NCBI GenBank assembly: GCA_029204225.1
Contig: CM055103.1
Span: 46,226,611-46,290,610, forward strand
DNA from: Diphasiastrum complanatum
Taxonomy: Eukaryota; Streptophyta; Lycopodiopsida; Lycopodiales; Lycopodiaceae
DNA: 64,000 nucleotides
Direction: 5' to 3'
The notes under the pieces were generated by a model that made no database searches, was not told the DNA's origin, and worked only from the letters and a program-made list of their open reading frames with translations. The position numbers were made by a program, and so were the translations under genes. This document shows positions 35,122-45,940 of the stretch, piece by piece. The number at the start of each line of letters is the position of its first letter. Position 1 is the stretch's first letter.

Positions 35122-38100
35122 CCCCAAGCCCCCATTATAATGGTTTTATTCAACATATTGAGCATTAAGAAATGTCGATATAATTTCTGGTGATTAGTGT
35201 TACTTAAATGTAGGTTATTCCTATGGAGAGGAAAGAGCAAATGGAAAGGCTTGGAGTTAAGGATATAAACCTCATTCTTGTTGCACCCATTATAGAAAAG
35301 GCATGAAAGGACTTGTCAATCGAAGAAGTATGAAAATACCAAAAAATTAGCACTAATCTACTTATGCATATTGTTTTCTTTTTCATCTTTCATTTCACCT
35401 TGATTTTTTCTCCTCATTGTCACTAGCTAAGCTTGAATCTTTTTCTCCCAGAAATGCCTTGGATAAGTTCTAGAACAAGAGAAAAAGGACAAAATATGTC
35501 AATATTTCATGCCCCTAACTCTTTTGCAAAGTAAGATGACACCTTGCCTAACATTTACTAGTGTATGCTTATCTACTAAAAATCCACCAGGTGTACAAAT
35601 ATTTTTAATAAGAACTTTTACCTACCTGCAAGATTTACTTGAACATGCTTAAGAAAATGCCTGAGCAAGGTGAGGATCATGTGAAAAAGGAGCATAAGAG
35701 AAAAACTCAAAATAAAACGAAAGATTCTTTAATCAATTGTAAAAGAACTTAGTTTTGCTTCCATCTATATTTTGCTAAAGGGCATTGAGACCAACTATTA
35801 ATCTATCATCCTAAACATTTAGCAACCATATGAAAGCAAAGAGTATCAGGCAAGTGAAAACACTAAAGTTAGATAGCCAAGAAATCTTCAGAATTACAAT
35901 ATACAAAATAAAATGAAGTCCATAAAATTCACTAATTTTGATACTTCGGAAAGTGTTATGTTGTGCACATATCTATCAATGCAACCAGAATGTTGTGTTG
36001 GGAGATCATTACATCATATTGGGAATTTTGACTATAGCACCAACTATAGAACTTTTACAGTTTAAAGTTGTAAGCCATTTTTGCTTTAGAACTGGTCTCA
36101 AGATTCCTAAAAATAAATGTGTTGTTTTTTATCAACAATAGTACTCTTGTATCTTAAATCCACAGTTTGAAACCATGTTCAATGGATTCTACTGAGAACA
36201 TCTGAAGGTGAATGGATTATGCTAAGAACATCTGAGTTGATCACCTTTGGCAAACATGAATACCTTGTACTAATTCCACCCCCTTTCAAGCTATCATTCC
36301 ATCCATAAAAGACTACTCAAACTCTTTCCAAATGTAAATGCATTGGGTGGGTTGCATAACATAAACACAATGGTTGTCAAGTTAGGGTGCTGGAGCAAAT
36401 AGCATGGTTCACAATTGATGCAGGGCACACGTAACAAGATGTCTTTTTCACAATCAAATTCACACAATGGTTTTCACACATTGTACAACTACTGATTTAG
36501 AGAGCAAAGCATGCCAATGTAGTCCCAGCAGCTGATATATTTTTGAATCAGGGTAAGGGTTTGTTTTTGTTAGTCTCCTATTAATAACAGCTATTGTGCT
36601 TCCTAACCCCTTTGAATATATCAAGTTCAATCACTTTGGGACATTATCCATTCAGCTGTTAATGATGGGATATTATTTCAGGCCAGGCTTCTAGCTTAAA
36701 TTTCTGTGATACCGTGAATAAACCTCAAGAAAAAAAAATTGGGAAAATTTTACCTCCGATTTGAAAGACCAAAAGTTGAAAACAAAATACTAAAAGATTT
36801 TTAGAAGACATCAGCTTGGTAAGAGATCGTAAATTGAGAGCATTACAAGCTCTATTGATCACCATATTATTGTCCCAAGGCTGTGCGAATCATATGAAGT
36901 AGCCCATATTCTTAGGCAGGTTCTGAAGTGTCTCAACAATAATGGAGATGCTTCATTCTGGTACATCTTTCTTAATAACTGAAAACAATACCTCAGCTCA
37001 AGTTAATCTCTGCAAGATCGAAACTGAAGGTTTCAAAAGTTTCTGAATATATTCAGAAATGTACTTCACTGTGGTTAACATTTCTCAATCACTGAAAACA
37101 ATACCTCAACTCAAGTTAATCTCTAATGGATTGGAGCATCACTAAACCAGTAAAGCATGACAGTGTAAATCTTGCTGAACATTCTAATTTTGGTAATAAT
37201 AGTGAGCAAAAGGAAAAAGTTTAAGAGCTGCACTTAATTACCTACAATATGTCGTATTCCTAAAGCCTTTGTTACAAGCTATTGTTGCAATAAACTGTGA
37301 TTTGATAAGCAGTTTTGTGCTCATTTATTAGAATCACAATGTAATGTTTGTTTAGCTCATGCAAAGGACAATGGTTCATGCTCTGCATCAATTTGCCTAA
37401 AACTACAGCACCCAAATTTAATAATGCTGTCTCATCAGGACTATTTCGTAGTGGAAATATTTTGAAAATGTATGTTGACAGTCATCCTCTGGCAATATGA
37501 ACAACAAATAAAGCAGTTGTATTGCCATGTTAAAATTCTGATTAATCTGTAATGCAGGAAGATAGCAAACCTCAATAGCAGTTTCTCAACTTAGAACGCA
37601 TTGTGACATCTGATACATAAAAAAAGCCAATTTAATCTTCTAGTAAGGAAGCTAATTTTTGGCACCCCAAAAAGACTTTGATAATGCTACTCCATTTCCT
37701 TGTCACTAGTCCACAGGACAAGAACACAACTTCTCAAGATCAAATATAATCTGCCGATTAAGTCACAACGTTTAACATCTCACCACCATATAGTGAAGCA
37801 CGTACAGTATTTGTTTAATGATGAGACAACGAAAGAAAAAATTCCTTGCAAACTTAGGCAGCATTATTAAAACCAGAAATGATTTTCCCTTTACAATTGC
37901 AGCTTGGTTTTGGATTCTAACATGGTAATTTTAGCTGTACCACAGACGCACATGTCAGTTCTATACTAAGCAATTTTTGAAGCAATAAAAAAGTAGCTTG
38001 ATCAGCTAATGGTCATGGCCAAACAGCACATAGCTATAATGATAATTAGAGTCGAAGGCTGACATGCAACATTGTGAGACATCAAACATCAAAAAATTTG

Positions 38101-38499
38101 ATCCCAAATTAAAAAGAGGAACATATTAACGAGTAGTTTACTTTCAAAATTATAAATGGTGAAATTGATGAAACATCATCTCAAAGACAAAATTTGAGAA
38201 CCCCATCCTTATTCATAATATCAAGCAGTAAAAATCTTAACTATAGAAGGGCTCAAAGCTCTTAGCGAAATGACTCATAATCTTTCCAGTTTGATATGAT
38301 CTAGAAGTCAAAATTTTTACAGCTTAACCAAACTTGCAAACAACAGATTCTTCATCGAGCTTATCTGCTCAAAAAGATCAAACTTATCATATCTGTTGCG
38401 AGTATGTTTTAAAAATGGAACTTCACAACTTTGGTTCCAGGAGTCATCATAAGAAAGTTATGCAGCAAGTATAACGTATCAGAACAAAACCTCAAAATC
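35120..38499. other. AT-rich sequence, no gene recognised
   Basis: I can read no domain, RNA gene or repeat family here. The right part lies downstream of the minus-strand HslV-like exons. The pair AACTGAAAACAATACCTCA / CACTGAAAACAATACCTCA at about 36976 and 37089 marks a small local duplication. Confidence 0.45.
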
Positions 38500-40115
38500 C
38501 TAAACAAGAAATGAATTCAGAATCTTCAGCCACTGAAAGATCAGAAGCTGTTGGACCGAAAATGAGCCTTCTGAAACAGGAATTGATATGCTAGCAGCTT
38601 GACTTTCAGCCTCAGGGCTTCTTGTACTAGAAACACTGATGCGATCAATGGTGGATGCGCTCAATGGTGAGTTATGATTGGTATATATACAGCAATCTGC
38701 AGCTATCTTCATTGCCTTATATGCTGCAAATCACAAATATTTCTTCAATCAGGGAAAAAAAGTTGTTCAAAGATCGGCAACAAAGTCAACAAACTCATAT
38801 ATTCTTATGCCGATGAAAAAGGTGAAAGGAACAAGTCTAGGAACCCTTGATAAACTCCAAACAAGTGACCACCTATGCAGATGCATCCAATTTCACTAAG
38901 GTAGCTCAAAGCCAGCACCAACAAGTTAATAAAGTAGACCAATTCAAAACCGCTGAAACAAATACAAAATGTTATGTTAATTTTGTCAGTCCATTTCGAA
39001 AGACTTCTACATACAGCAACATGCATGCTGTAAAAAATGTACTCATCAGCAATAGACTGTATCTATTGCTCATTGTAATCGTACAAACTTCTCTCATTCC
39101 CCATATTTATGTGAATTGTGCGTGATGATTTCTTTTGTTGCCCACAGAAATTGTCTAAAATCCAGTTCATTTGTTTTGTAAGCCACCATTTAGACAATGA
39201 TAGAAATGGCAAACACAACAACTAACCAGATTATAAACCATTCAGCACTCTCAAGATCTTCAGTCCAAAAAAATTTCGGTATTCCATGTCACATCTACTA
39301 CTGGAGGTTTATCATTGTATCCATGTATAAACAGAAAAATAATATATGGTCTCTTATGGACTCTACCACCAACTTTCTTCAGCATCTATTCCTAAAAAAC
39401 AGCATATATAAACTCTCTTGACCCTCTGCAAGGTTTTGCTGGGACCTGAACTCAAGGATCTTTGCTTATCAGTCGATGATTATGTATCACCGATTCAATA
39501 GTATCTCCTAATGACAGAATATTAGACTAGCACAACTATACAAACAATGTTTGAATTTTGCTAGTATCTGAAAGGCTTTTGTTTATTTTCACATCAGCTT
39601 CAACAGTGCTCATCTAGGCTTTCAGCACCTGTTCCATTATAGATTACAGAGCACCATGAAACAGAGACAAGATTGTTACTAGACATTGAAACTCCTACTT
39701 TTATCAGGACGGAAACATACAAACTGATTCTCTCTAAAAGTACTAGCCAAACCCTTCAGGTCACCTATAGTACCAATATATTTGGTATATCAATAAGTGC
39801 TCTTGCAGCAGCTGCTGCATATGCCCGCCTGAACCAATACCTACATAACAATCATACAAATAGCAGTGATCAAGTTATATGAGCTATTTAGTACTTATAG
39901 GTTCTCTTATAAACAGTTGAACAAAATCTGTACGACTCTCATAAAAGTAGTCATTTTGTAATATGTAGCTGGAAATTTTTATTTGGTACGACTTTAGAAA
40001 GATGAAGCCTGAATGCTAACCTACAACTCCATCGTATGGCTCGAAAAAATCTCCGTTTCCAGTGATAAGGAGGGAAATTTCCAAGTCTGCAACAACCAAG
40101 ATAGATTCGAGGGAA
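38500..40115 (-). pseudogene. HslV-like (ATP-dependent protease, proteasome-like) exons
   Basis: Three spaced minus-strand segments match consecutive parts of HslV, the peptidase of the HslUV complex (bacteria, mitochondria of some eukaryotes). About 40115-40021: LESILVVAD then LEISLLITGNGDFFEP, ending GVV at a GT donor. 39840-about 39778: IGSGG, then after a missing base AYAAAAARALIDI. 38723-38500: YKAMKIAADCCIYTNHN plus a roughly 50-residue tail not usual for HslV. The first junction is a clean phase-1 GT-AG intron and the last exon follows TTTGCAG. The N-terminal half, with the catalytic threonine, is not found in the window, and the lost base after IGSGG breaks the frame. A tiny exon (IDAEE, about 39374-39391) may lie between the last two. 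Intron structure rules out bacterial contamination. Confidence 0.7.
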
Positions 40116-40184
40116 ATTGCTTTCAACTTGACCACGCCATTCTCAGATGACTGAGGATGTCTAGTGAAGTAGATGAATTATGTG

Positions 40185-42706
40185 TTATTGCAATCTGGAG
40201 ACTTCGTCAATAATATCCTGGGCCTCCTCTAGCCTTCCAGCCTTGCTAAGCCCATGAATGACGCTTGTGCACGTGAAGCCATTGGGAGTGCAACCTTTCT
40301 CTATCATTTCTCTCCATAGCTGTAGGGCTTCATTCACTTTGCTTGCCTTACAAAGCCCATCTATTAGAGTATTATATGTAACAACATCAGGAATACATCC
40401 TCTTTCATTCATTTCTTGCATCAGAGTAAATGCTTCATCAATTCTAGATCCTTTGCAAAGTCCGTCGATCAGGATGCTATATGTCACAACATTCGGTACA
40501 CATCCTCTATGGTCCATCTCTTCTGCAAGTTGATGTGCTTCTGATATCCTACTTGCTTTTGACAAACCATCAACCATTGCAGTGTAGGTGATGACATTTG
40601 GATGACAACCCAGGCTACGCATCTCAATAACAAGTTCATGTGCCTCATTTACCCTACTTGACTTGTATAAGCCATCAATAAGAGAGGTGTATGTAATAAC
40701 ATCAGGACGACAACCTTTTTCTGACATTTGTTGGAAAAGGTTTTGTGCTTCATCCACTCTTTTAGCTTTGCATAGACCATCAATAAGTGTATTATAAGTG
40801 ACAACCGTGGGTATACAACCCGAACGCTCCATCTTGTCCAGAACTTTAAAGGCTTCATCCACCTTGCTGAGCTTACAAAGCCCATCAATAAATATATTAT
40901 AAGTCATGGCTTGCAAACAGCCATCATTTTGCCCAGCATCTTCCATAATTTTATGGGCCTCGTCTACTTGCCCTGCCTTACAAAGACCACCGACCAAAGC
41001 ATTAAACGTGAACATATTGGGTACGCATCCCCGTTCAACCATCTCTTTGAAAAGCTTTTTGGCATCATCAATTCTGCCAGCTTTGCAGAATCCATCAATA
41101 AGACATGTGTAGCTGACAACTGTGGGAGTGCACTCCTTAGTAATCATCTCTGGAACAAGTCCATAGGCCTCATCCACTGCACCAGCCTTGCAAAGTCCAT
41201 CAATGATTGTATTGTATGTTACAATATCAGGAAGACAGCCCCTAAAAGACATCTCTTGTACAAGTTCGAGGGCCTCAGTTATTCTATTGGATTTACATAG
41301 GCCATGAACAACAGAATTGCATCTGGCAACACTGGGAAGATAACCTAGTCGAAACATGTCTTTAAGGAGCCGCCATGCCTCGTCCACTTGTCTTGTCTTG
41401 CAGAGTCCATCAATGATGGTACTATATGTGAAGGAATCAGGAGTGACACCACTTTGATGCATCTGTTCAAGTAGCTTAAGGGCTGACTCTGTTTTGTTTG
41501 CCAAGCACAGCCCATTCAAAAGGGTTGTATAAGTAACAACATCAGGAGAATGACCCAATTCAAACATCTCCTCAAAAATACGAAAAGCCTCTTCTACTTC
41601 ATTGGCCTTGCAGAATCCATCTATCAGTGAGTTAAAAGTAACCAGATTTGGGGCACATCCTCGATGACTCATTTCGTGCAGTAATTTGTGGGCCTCATGC
41701 ACTTTCCCTGCCTTGCATAACCCTGCAATCAAAGTGGAATATGTGACAACGTCTGGACGAGAGTTTTTCATGATCATCTCCTTGAGGATATCATACCCCT
41801 CATCCACCTTATTTGCTTTACAGAGCCCATCTATTAGAGTATTGTGAGTAACCACACTAGCAATGACACCTCTCTGTAACATTTCTTCATGGATTTGACA
41901 AGCCTCCTCTAATCTGTTTGCCTTGCAAAAACCAGAAATCAAAGCATTGTATGTAACCACATTCGGAAAACAGCCATGCACATCCATCCCTTTCAGGAGC
42001 TGATGAGCATCATCCACTCTATTTGCTTTACAGAGTCCATTAATAAGAGCACTATAAGTAACAACATTTGGTGAACACCCTCTTCTGTTCATCTCTTCCA
42101 GAACTGTACGGGCCTGATCGAGTCTGTCGGCTTTGCAAAGCCCATTTATGAGTGTGCTATAAGTGACTACGTTAGGCATGCAACCTTTTTGGCTCATCTC
42201 TTCAAGAAGTTTATAGGCTTGATCTACCTTTCCCACTTTACAGCACCCATTGATAAGGGTTGTATATATAATGACATTAGCATTTAAACCCCTCGTTTTC
42301 ATTTCCTCAAAATATCCCCTGGCTTCATCCACCTCGCCTGCCTTAGAAAAGCCACAAATGAGAATGCCAAATGTGTATTGATCTGGCGAACAGCCAGCAT
42401 GTGCCATCTTCTGAAAGTATATCTCCGCCTTTTGATGGCATCGTGCTTTGACAAGAGTATCCAGAAAACAATTGTAGGTATAGACACTATGCGTGTATCC
42501 GTGTTGTAATGCAGCCCAGTCAAAAAATCCAATTGCAACATTAACGTCTTTTAACTGCCTCAATACATCGCCAACAATGCTTCGATGCAATACAGCATCT
42601 GAGTGCTGAAGTAGCTGATTAAGAATCGTTTGCCAATTCTGCTTTGCAAGAATACCTAGTATATCTCTCACACCTGGATTATAACAACGACAAACAAAGC
42701 TTAAAA

Positions 42707-42757
<51 letters not shown>

Positions 42758-42839
42758 GCACCCCCCTTCCAGAAATGCGTTTCTGAAATGGCGAAGTGTT
42801 TCTCAGAAACGTTTTTTTTTTTTGGATTTTTGTGGGCAA
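40185..42839 (-). CDS. P-class pentatricopeptide repeat protein, 22 motifs
   Basis: An uninterrupted, intronless 884-codon frame. From about residue 118 to the end it consists of 22 consecutive PPR motifs, practically all 35 residues, with the consensus VVTYNTLIDGLCK. There are no L or S motifs and no E, DYW, SMR or LAGLIDADG domain, so it is a pure P-class RNA-binding protein. Such proteins bind single-stranded organellar RNA, one base per motif, and stabilise, process or activate transcripts in mitochondria or plastids. The very regular repeats resemble the Rf-like group, but that placement is a guess. The N terminus from the ATG at 42839 is basic (KIQKKKTFLRN), plausible for an organelle transit peptide. 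It then runs through a microsatellite coding eight Arg-Glu pairs (about residues 29-44), so the true start or an upstream intron is uncertain. HslV-like exons begin 70 bp downstream on the same strand. Confidence 0.93.
42708..42754. repeat. CT microsatellite inside the PPR reading frame
   Basis: A 47-bp CT tract read on the minus strand as alternating Arg and Glu near the PPR N terminus. Length changes not divisible by three would cut the ATG at 42839 off from the repeats. Confidence 0.9.
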
Positions 42840-42850
42840 TATGGGTATCA
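42761..42850. other. Palindromic GAAA/TTTC block with T run
   Basis: CCAGAAATGCGTTTCTG and GTTTCTCAGAAAC inverted repeats are followed by a T tract and GGGCAATATGGGTATCA. The last motif recurs at about 53973 and 54109 inside the Pack-hAT candidate. It overlaps the proposed start of the PPR gene, whose first 25 codons may therefore be transposon-derived. Confidence 0.45.
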
Positions 42851-42945
42851 GATTAAAGCTCTGATCAAGGGCATTGCATTTTCATAGGCTGCCAGGTGTT
42901 TTGGTTACAGTTGGGTTGGTTACAGCATGGTTTAGGTCTAGTTTA

Positions 42946-43145
42946 GGGCCGTACCCCACGACACAGGTGCCGTACCAGGTGCTGTACCACGGCACACGTG
43001 CCGTGGTACAGTACCTGTTTTTTCTTTTTTTTGGGTTTTTATGACTTCAAAAAAAAAACAGGTGCCGTGGAATTGAAGTTCCATGTCACCTGTACGGCAC
43101 CTACGGAACCCGTGCCGTACCAGGTGTCGTGGTACGGCACTTGGA
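42946..43145. other. GGTACGGCAC palindrome array, MITE-like
   Basis: Two arrays of GTGCCGTACC / GGTACGGCAC words (42946-43016 and 43060-43142) flank a central T/A run, so the block is almost symmetrical. Both outer ends have GCCGTACC in inverted orientation. The structure looks like a tiny hAT-type MITE, but I found no trustworthy 8-bp target duplication. Confidence 0.5.
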
Positions 43146-43204
43146 ACTTTGGGCAATTTTAGGGCAAAAATATATATATATATATAATATCAGACATGAG
43201 GGTC

Positions 43205-43345
43205 CAGGCCGGGCGCGGCCATTTCGCGTCCGCGCCCGGCGCCCGGGCGTGCCCATTTTTTTTTAATTTCTTTTTTTTGGGCTGGACGCGTTCGGGACCC
43301 GGACGCATTTAAAAAAAAAAACAGAAAACAGGCCGCGGACCCCAA
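43205..43345. other. CGCCCGG-rich palindromic block with T and A runs
   Basis: Dense GC palindromes (GGCGCGGCC, GCGCCCGGCGCCCGGGCG) are split by T/A homopolymers, then a second GC block with GACGCGTTCGGGACCCGGACG. Same layout as the neighbouring GGTACGGCAC block with a different sequence motif. Confidence 0.5.
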
Positions 43346-43368
43346 ACCTGCGCTACCAGAGACCCACG

Positions 43369-43370
<2 letters not shown>

Positions 43371-43428
<58 letters not shown>

Positions 43429-43515
43429 GGTGTACATGCGGGTGTGTGCGTGTGTTCTGATTTGTGTGCGTGTGTGAGGAATAGATTAGGGTGTGTGCTT
43501 GGGTTTAGGGTATAG

Positions 43516-43578
<63 letters not shown>

Positions 43579-43602
43579 ATTTGTGTGCTTTTGTGTGTGT
43601 GT

Positions 43603-43669
<67 letters not shown>

Positions 43670-43670
43670 C
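43371..43670. repeat. Microsatellite cluster (GA, GT)
   Basis: GA tracts at about 43371-43425 and 43517-43574, a GT tract at about 43594-43642 and a final GA tract to 43668. The mixture is typical of a plant 5' untranslated region or promoter but proves nothing. Peptides across it are artefacts. Confidence 0.9.
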
Positions 43671-44169
43671 CAGGGATCATCGCCAACGCCTCCCAACAAC
43701 CGCGCTAGCCAACAAACAGGATAGGGCAACAGCGCCAAAGAGAGCGTGAGGAGTGGGAGAGCCTAATGAGCTCTCTTCTCAATCCAGCAGCATCCCTTTT
43801 GACAGTATTAGTCGACCCTCGTATGATGCACATTCTTTTCAACAACAAGGCCATAAACATATTATTTGTACCAAAATAGGTAGACCAGAGCTCGAAAAGC
43901 AGTTGGCTCATTCAAAAGATAGGTTTTGCCGCAGTCCTGTTACAAAATGCTCTTCTTCAGGTATGACTGAATTCAATTGTGGTTCTTGGGCGCAGTTTCT
44001 CCAAACGGGATCCGTTTCAGGTGTCGTATGTTTCGGCCCACCACATGAAGTTATAAGACCACCAAGGTTTACCCCTCATCCTATGAGTGAGGATGAGCTT
44101 GTGAAGTCATCTTCATGTAATGCGGATCCTCGTCCCACTTTTTCTCAATCCCATTACTGCTGGATGTAA
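43671..44169 (+). CDS. Hypothetical open frame, possible first exon
   Basis: A 138-codon frame (ATG 43753) with ordinary composition (for example RPSYDAHSFQQQGHKH, GRPELEKQLAHSKD, PPRFTPHPMSEDELVKS) and no repeats. A splice-like pair CTTCAG/GTATGA at about 43960 and TTTCAG/GTGTCG at about 44019 could mark a short in-frame intron. I recognise no domain. It could be the 5' exon of a gene reading away from the PPR gene, or a gene fragment. The sequence after 44169 shows no continuation I can support. Confidence 0.3.
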
Positions 44170-45539
44170 TATATTTTTGAGGAAAAACGAACTTCTTGAT
44201 TCAAGCAAATATGTCAAAGGAATGCAAATGGTGTAGGCCAATTAGCTGGATTTTCCACCACTATATGGATATCAAGCGGCCAATTTTCACTGCGGTGTAA
44301 TTGACAGATTTTACCAACTATTTTCAGTGCTATACTTTCCATAAAAAAATTGCAGAGTCTGTGTTGTTGTACTGAGCAGATCATGGAGAAGTAAAACTGC
44401 AATTCTCAAGAAAGCTTCAGCAGCAGAACATTGTTATTTGCATGTTCTTTTGCAATTCTGGAAGTGGAGTCACAACTGGTCCTTCTTGAGATGCTGATCT
44501 TCCCAACTGAGGACATGTTTCAGAGCCCGTGTCATGCTCTGCAAAATTTCGACAACAACTGAATGGTTAGTGGGAACAGACAGGACGAGGAACGGACCAA
44601 CTTTCTGTATTTTTGCAGTTGAAGTTGATACAATATTCACATGTTTCATATCGGTTGGAGCACATCATTGCATAGATCCGTATTGTACGTATTGTAGTGA
44701 GCATTCATGTCTCCCAGAAACTTGTGGTCTTGAGAGCTTGTAACACTTCTGCTGAGCATTCACCTCACCCAAAAATCTTCTGGTCTTGAGCTTGATCCTG
44801 CCTGCAGTTTACGTAGTTGTGCCAAAGATAGGACACCCGATTTCGCACCCTAGAATACAAAACATCAGGAAGTTAAGTTAGAAAACAATGTGATACATCC
44901 ATTCCAAAGATGATAGTGGGCTGTTGGGAGACAGTGTTGAACTTCCACCGGTAGTTGAACTTACACACTGGTGGCATACATGCTTTAGATAAAATAACAA
45001 CCGGATAAATCGCTTAAGCAACTTTGTACTAGGAAACCCTAAACCCTAAACCCTAAACCCGGCTAAGTTGACAAGGAAACAAGCTGAAAAGGCACCAAGG
45101 CACTTACAGCTGCAATAGAAGATGAATCGGATCCTGGGGAGCCATGTGATACATCCATTCCAAAGATGATAGTGGGCTGCTAGGAGACTTTTCCCAAAGA
45201 TTGCTTGAATTCCAAACTTAAAACGGAGTTGTAGCCCCCACTCTGTAGTAAAGGTTAGTGGTAAGGACATACACAGTTTATAAGGGACGTATTGTAGTGA
45301 GCATTCATGTCTGGTGTTCACTAGGAGATGGGTCTGAACACAAGCAAATATCTGCCAAGACTATGTGGCAGTATAAATCTAAGGAAGCTCTTCTTGCCAG
45401 AGAGAGAGAGATGGCGACAAAGCGAGGGATAGTCTACTTGTTTAAAAAGTTAGAATTTTTTACTCTTTCAAGCCCAAGAGCACTCCATCTCAGTTATGGG
45501 AAGCATGGGCAGTGAATAGGTTTTTTGCAATTTTTTTTG
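44170..45539 (+). repeat. Non-coding stretch with paired direct duplications
   Basis: A 26-bp word (ACGTATTGTAGTGAGCATTC...) occurs at 44687-44712 and exactly 600 bp later at 45287-45312. A 34-bp word (GTGATACATCCATTCCAAAG...) occurs at 44890-44923 and 45146-45179. No gene is supported. Confidence 0.65.
45034..45060. repeat. Interstitial telomere-type repeat
   Basis: Nearly four copies of CCCTAAA in a row (AAACCCTAAACCCTAAACCC...), the plant telomere unit on the C strand. Single copies also serve as telo-box promoter elements. A related TTAGGGTTTAGGG stretch lies at about 54034-54052. Confidence 0.9.
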
Positions 45540-45819
45540 CAAATTTTTTTTTTTTTAAACCATGAGGGGGCAGGCAGTTGTCGTTCACCCCCTGATAATC
45601 AATTCCGAGGGGGGGGGGGGTAGGGTCCGGAAAATAGTTTTTAATTGATTTTGGGCATGTGGGAGTGAGCGTTGTATTTTTTTCTTTTTTTGAAAAAAAA
45701 AAATTTGCGCCCGGGGTGGATGCGCCCACCTCGGACGCGCCCCGAGAGCGCCCGCATCCCCGTACACGCGCCCAGACGCACGTCCGCGCCCACCATCCGC
45801 TTCCCTAGATATATATATA

Positions 45820-45858
<39 letters not shown>

Positions 45859-45859
45859 G
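45540..45859. other. GC palindromes, homopolymers and TA microsatellite
   Basis: T and A runs alternate with CGCGCCC-rich palindromic sequence (45700-45795, for example GCGCCC/GGGCGC pairs). A TA microsatellite follows (about 45810-45855) and ends at the CATAG terminus of the Pack-hAT candidate. Confidence 0.5.
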
Positions 45860-45940
45860 CATAGTTTTACTAGTGACTCGCGAATCGCGAATCGGTTCAA
45901 GGTCCAAATCGTGATTTGCTGGTTTTCTTCGAAAAGCACA

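Noticed and set aside
40258-41300. Plus-strand frames opposite the PPR gene
   Set aside because: They mirror the repetitive PPR codons on the other strand.
42946-43160. TTTAGGGC as an 8-bp duplication around the GGTACGGCAC block
   Set aside because: Using it would leave ends that are not inverted repeats, so it is likely a chance match.
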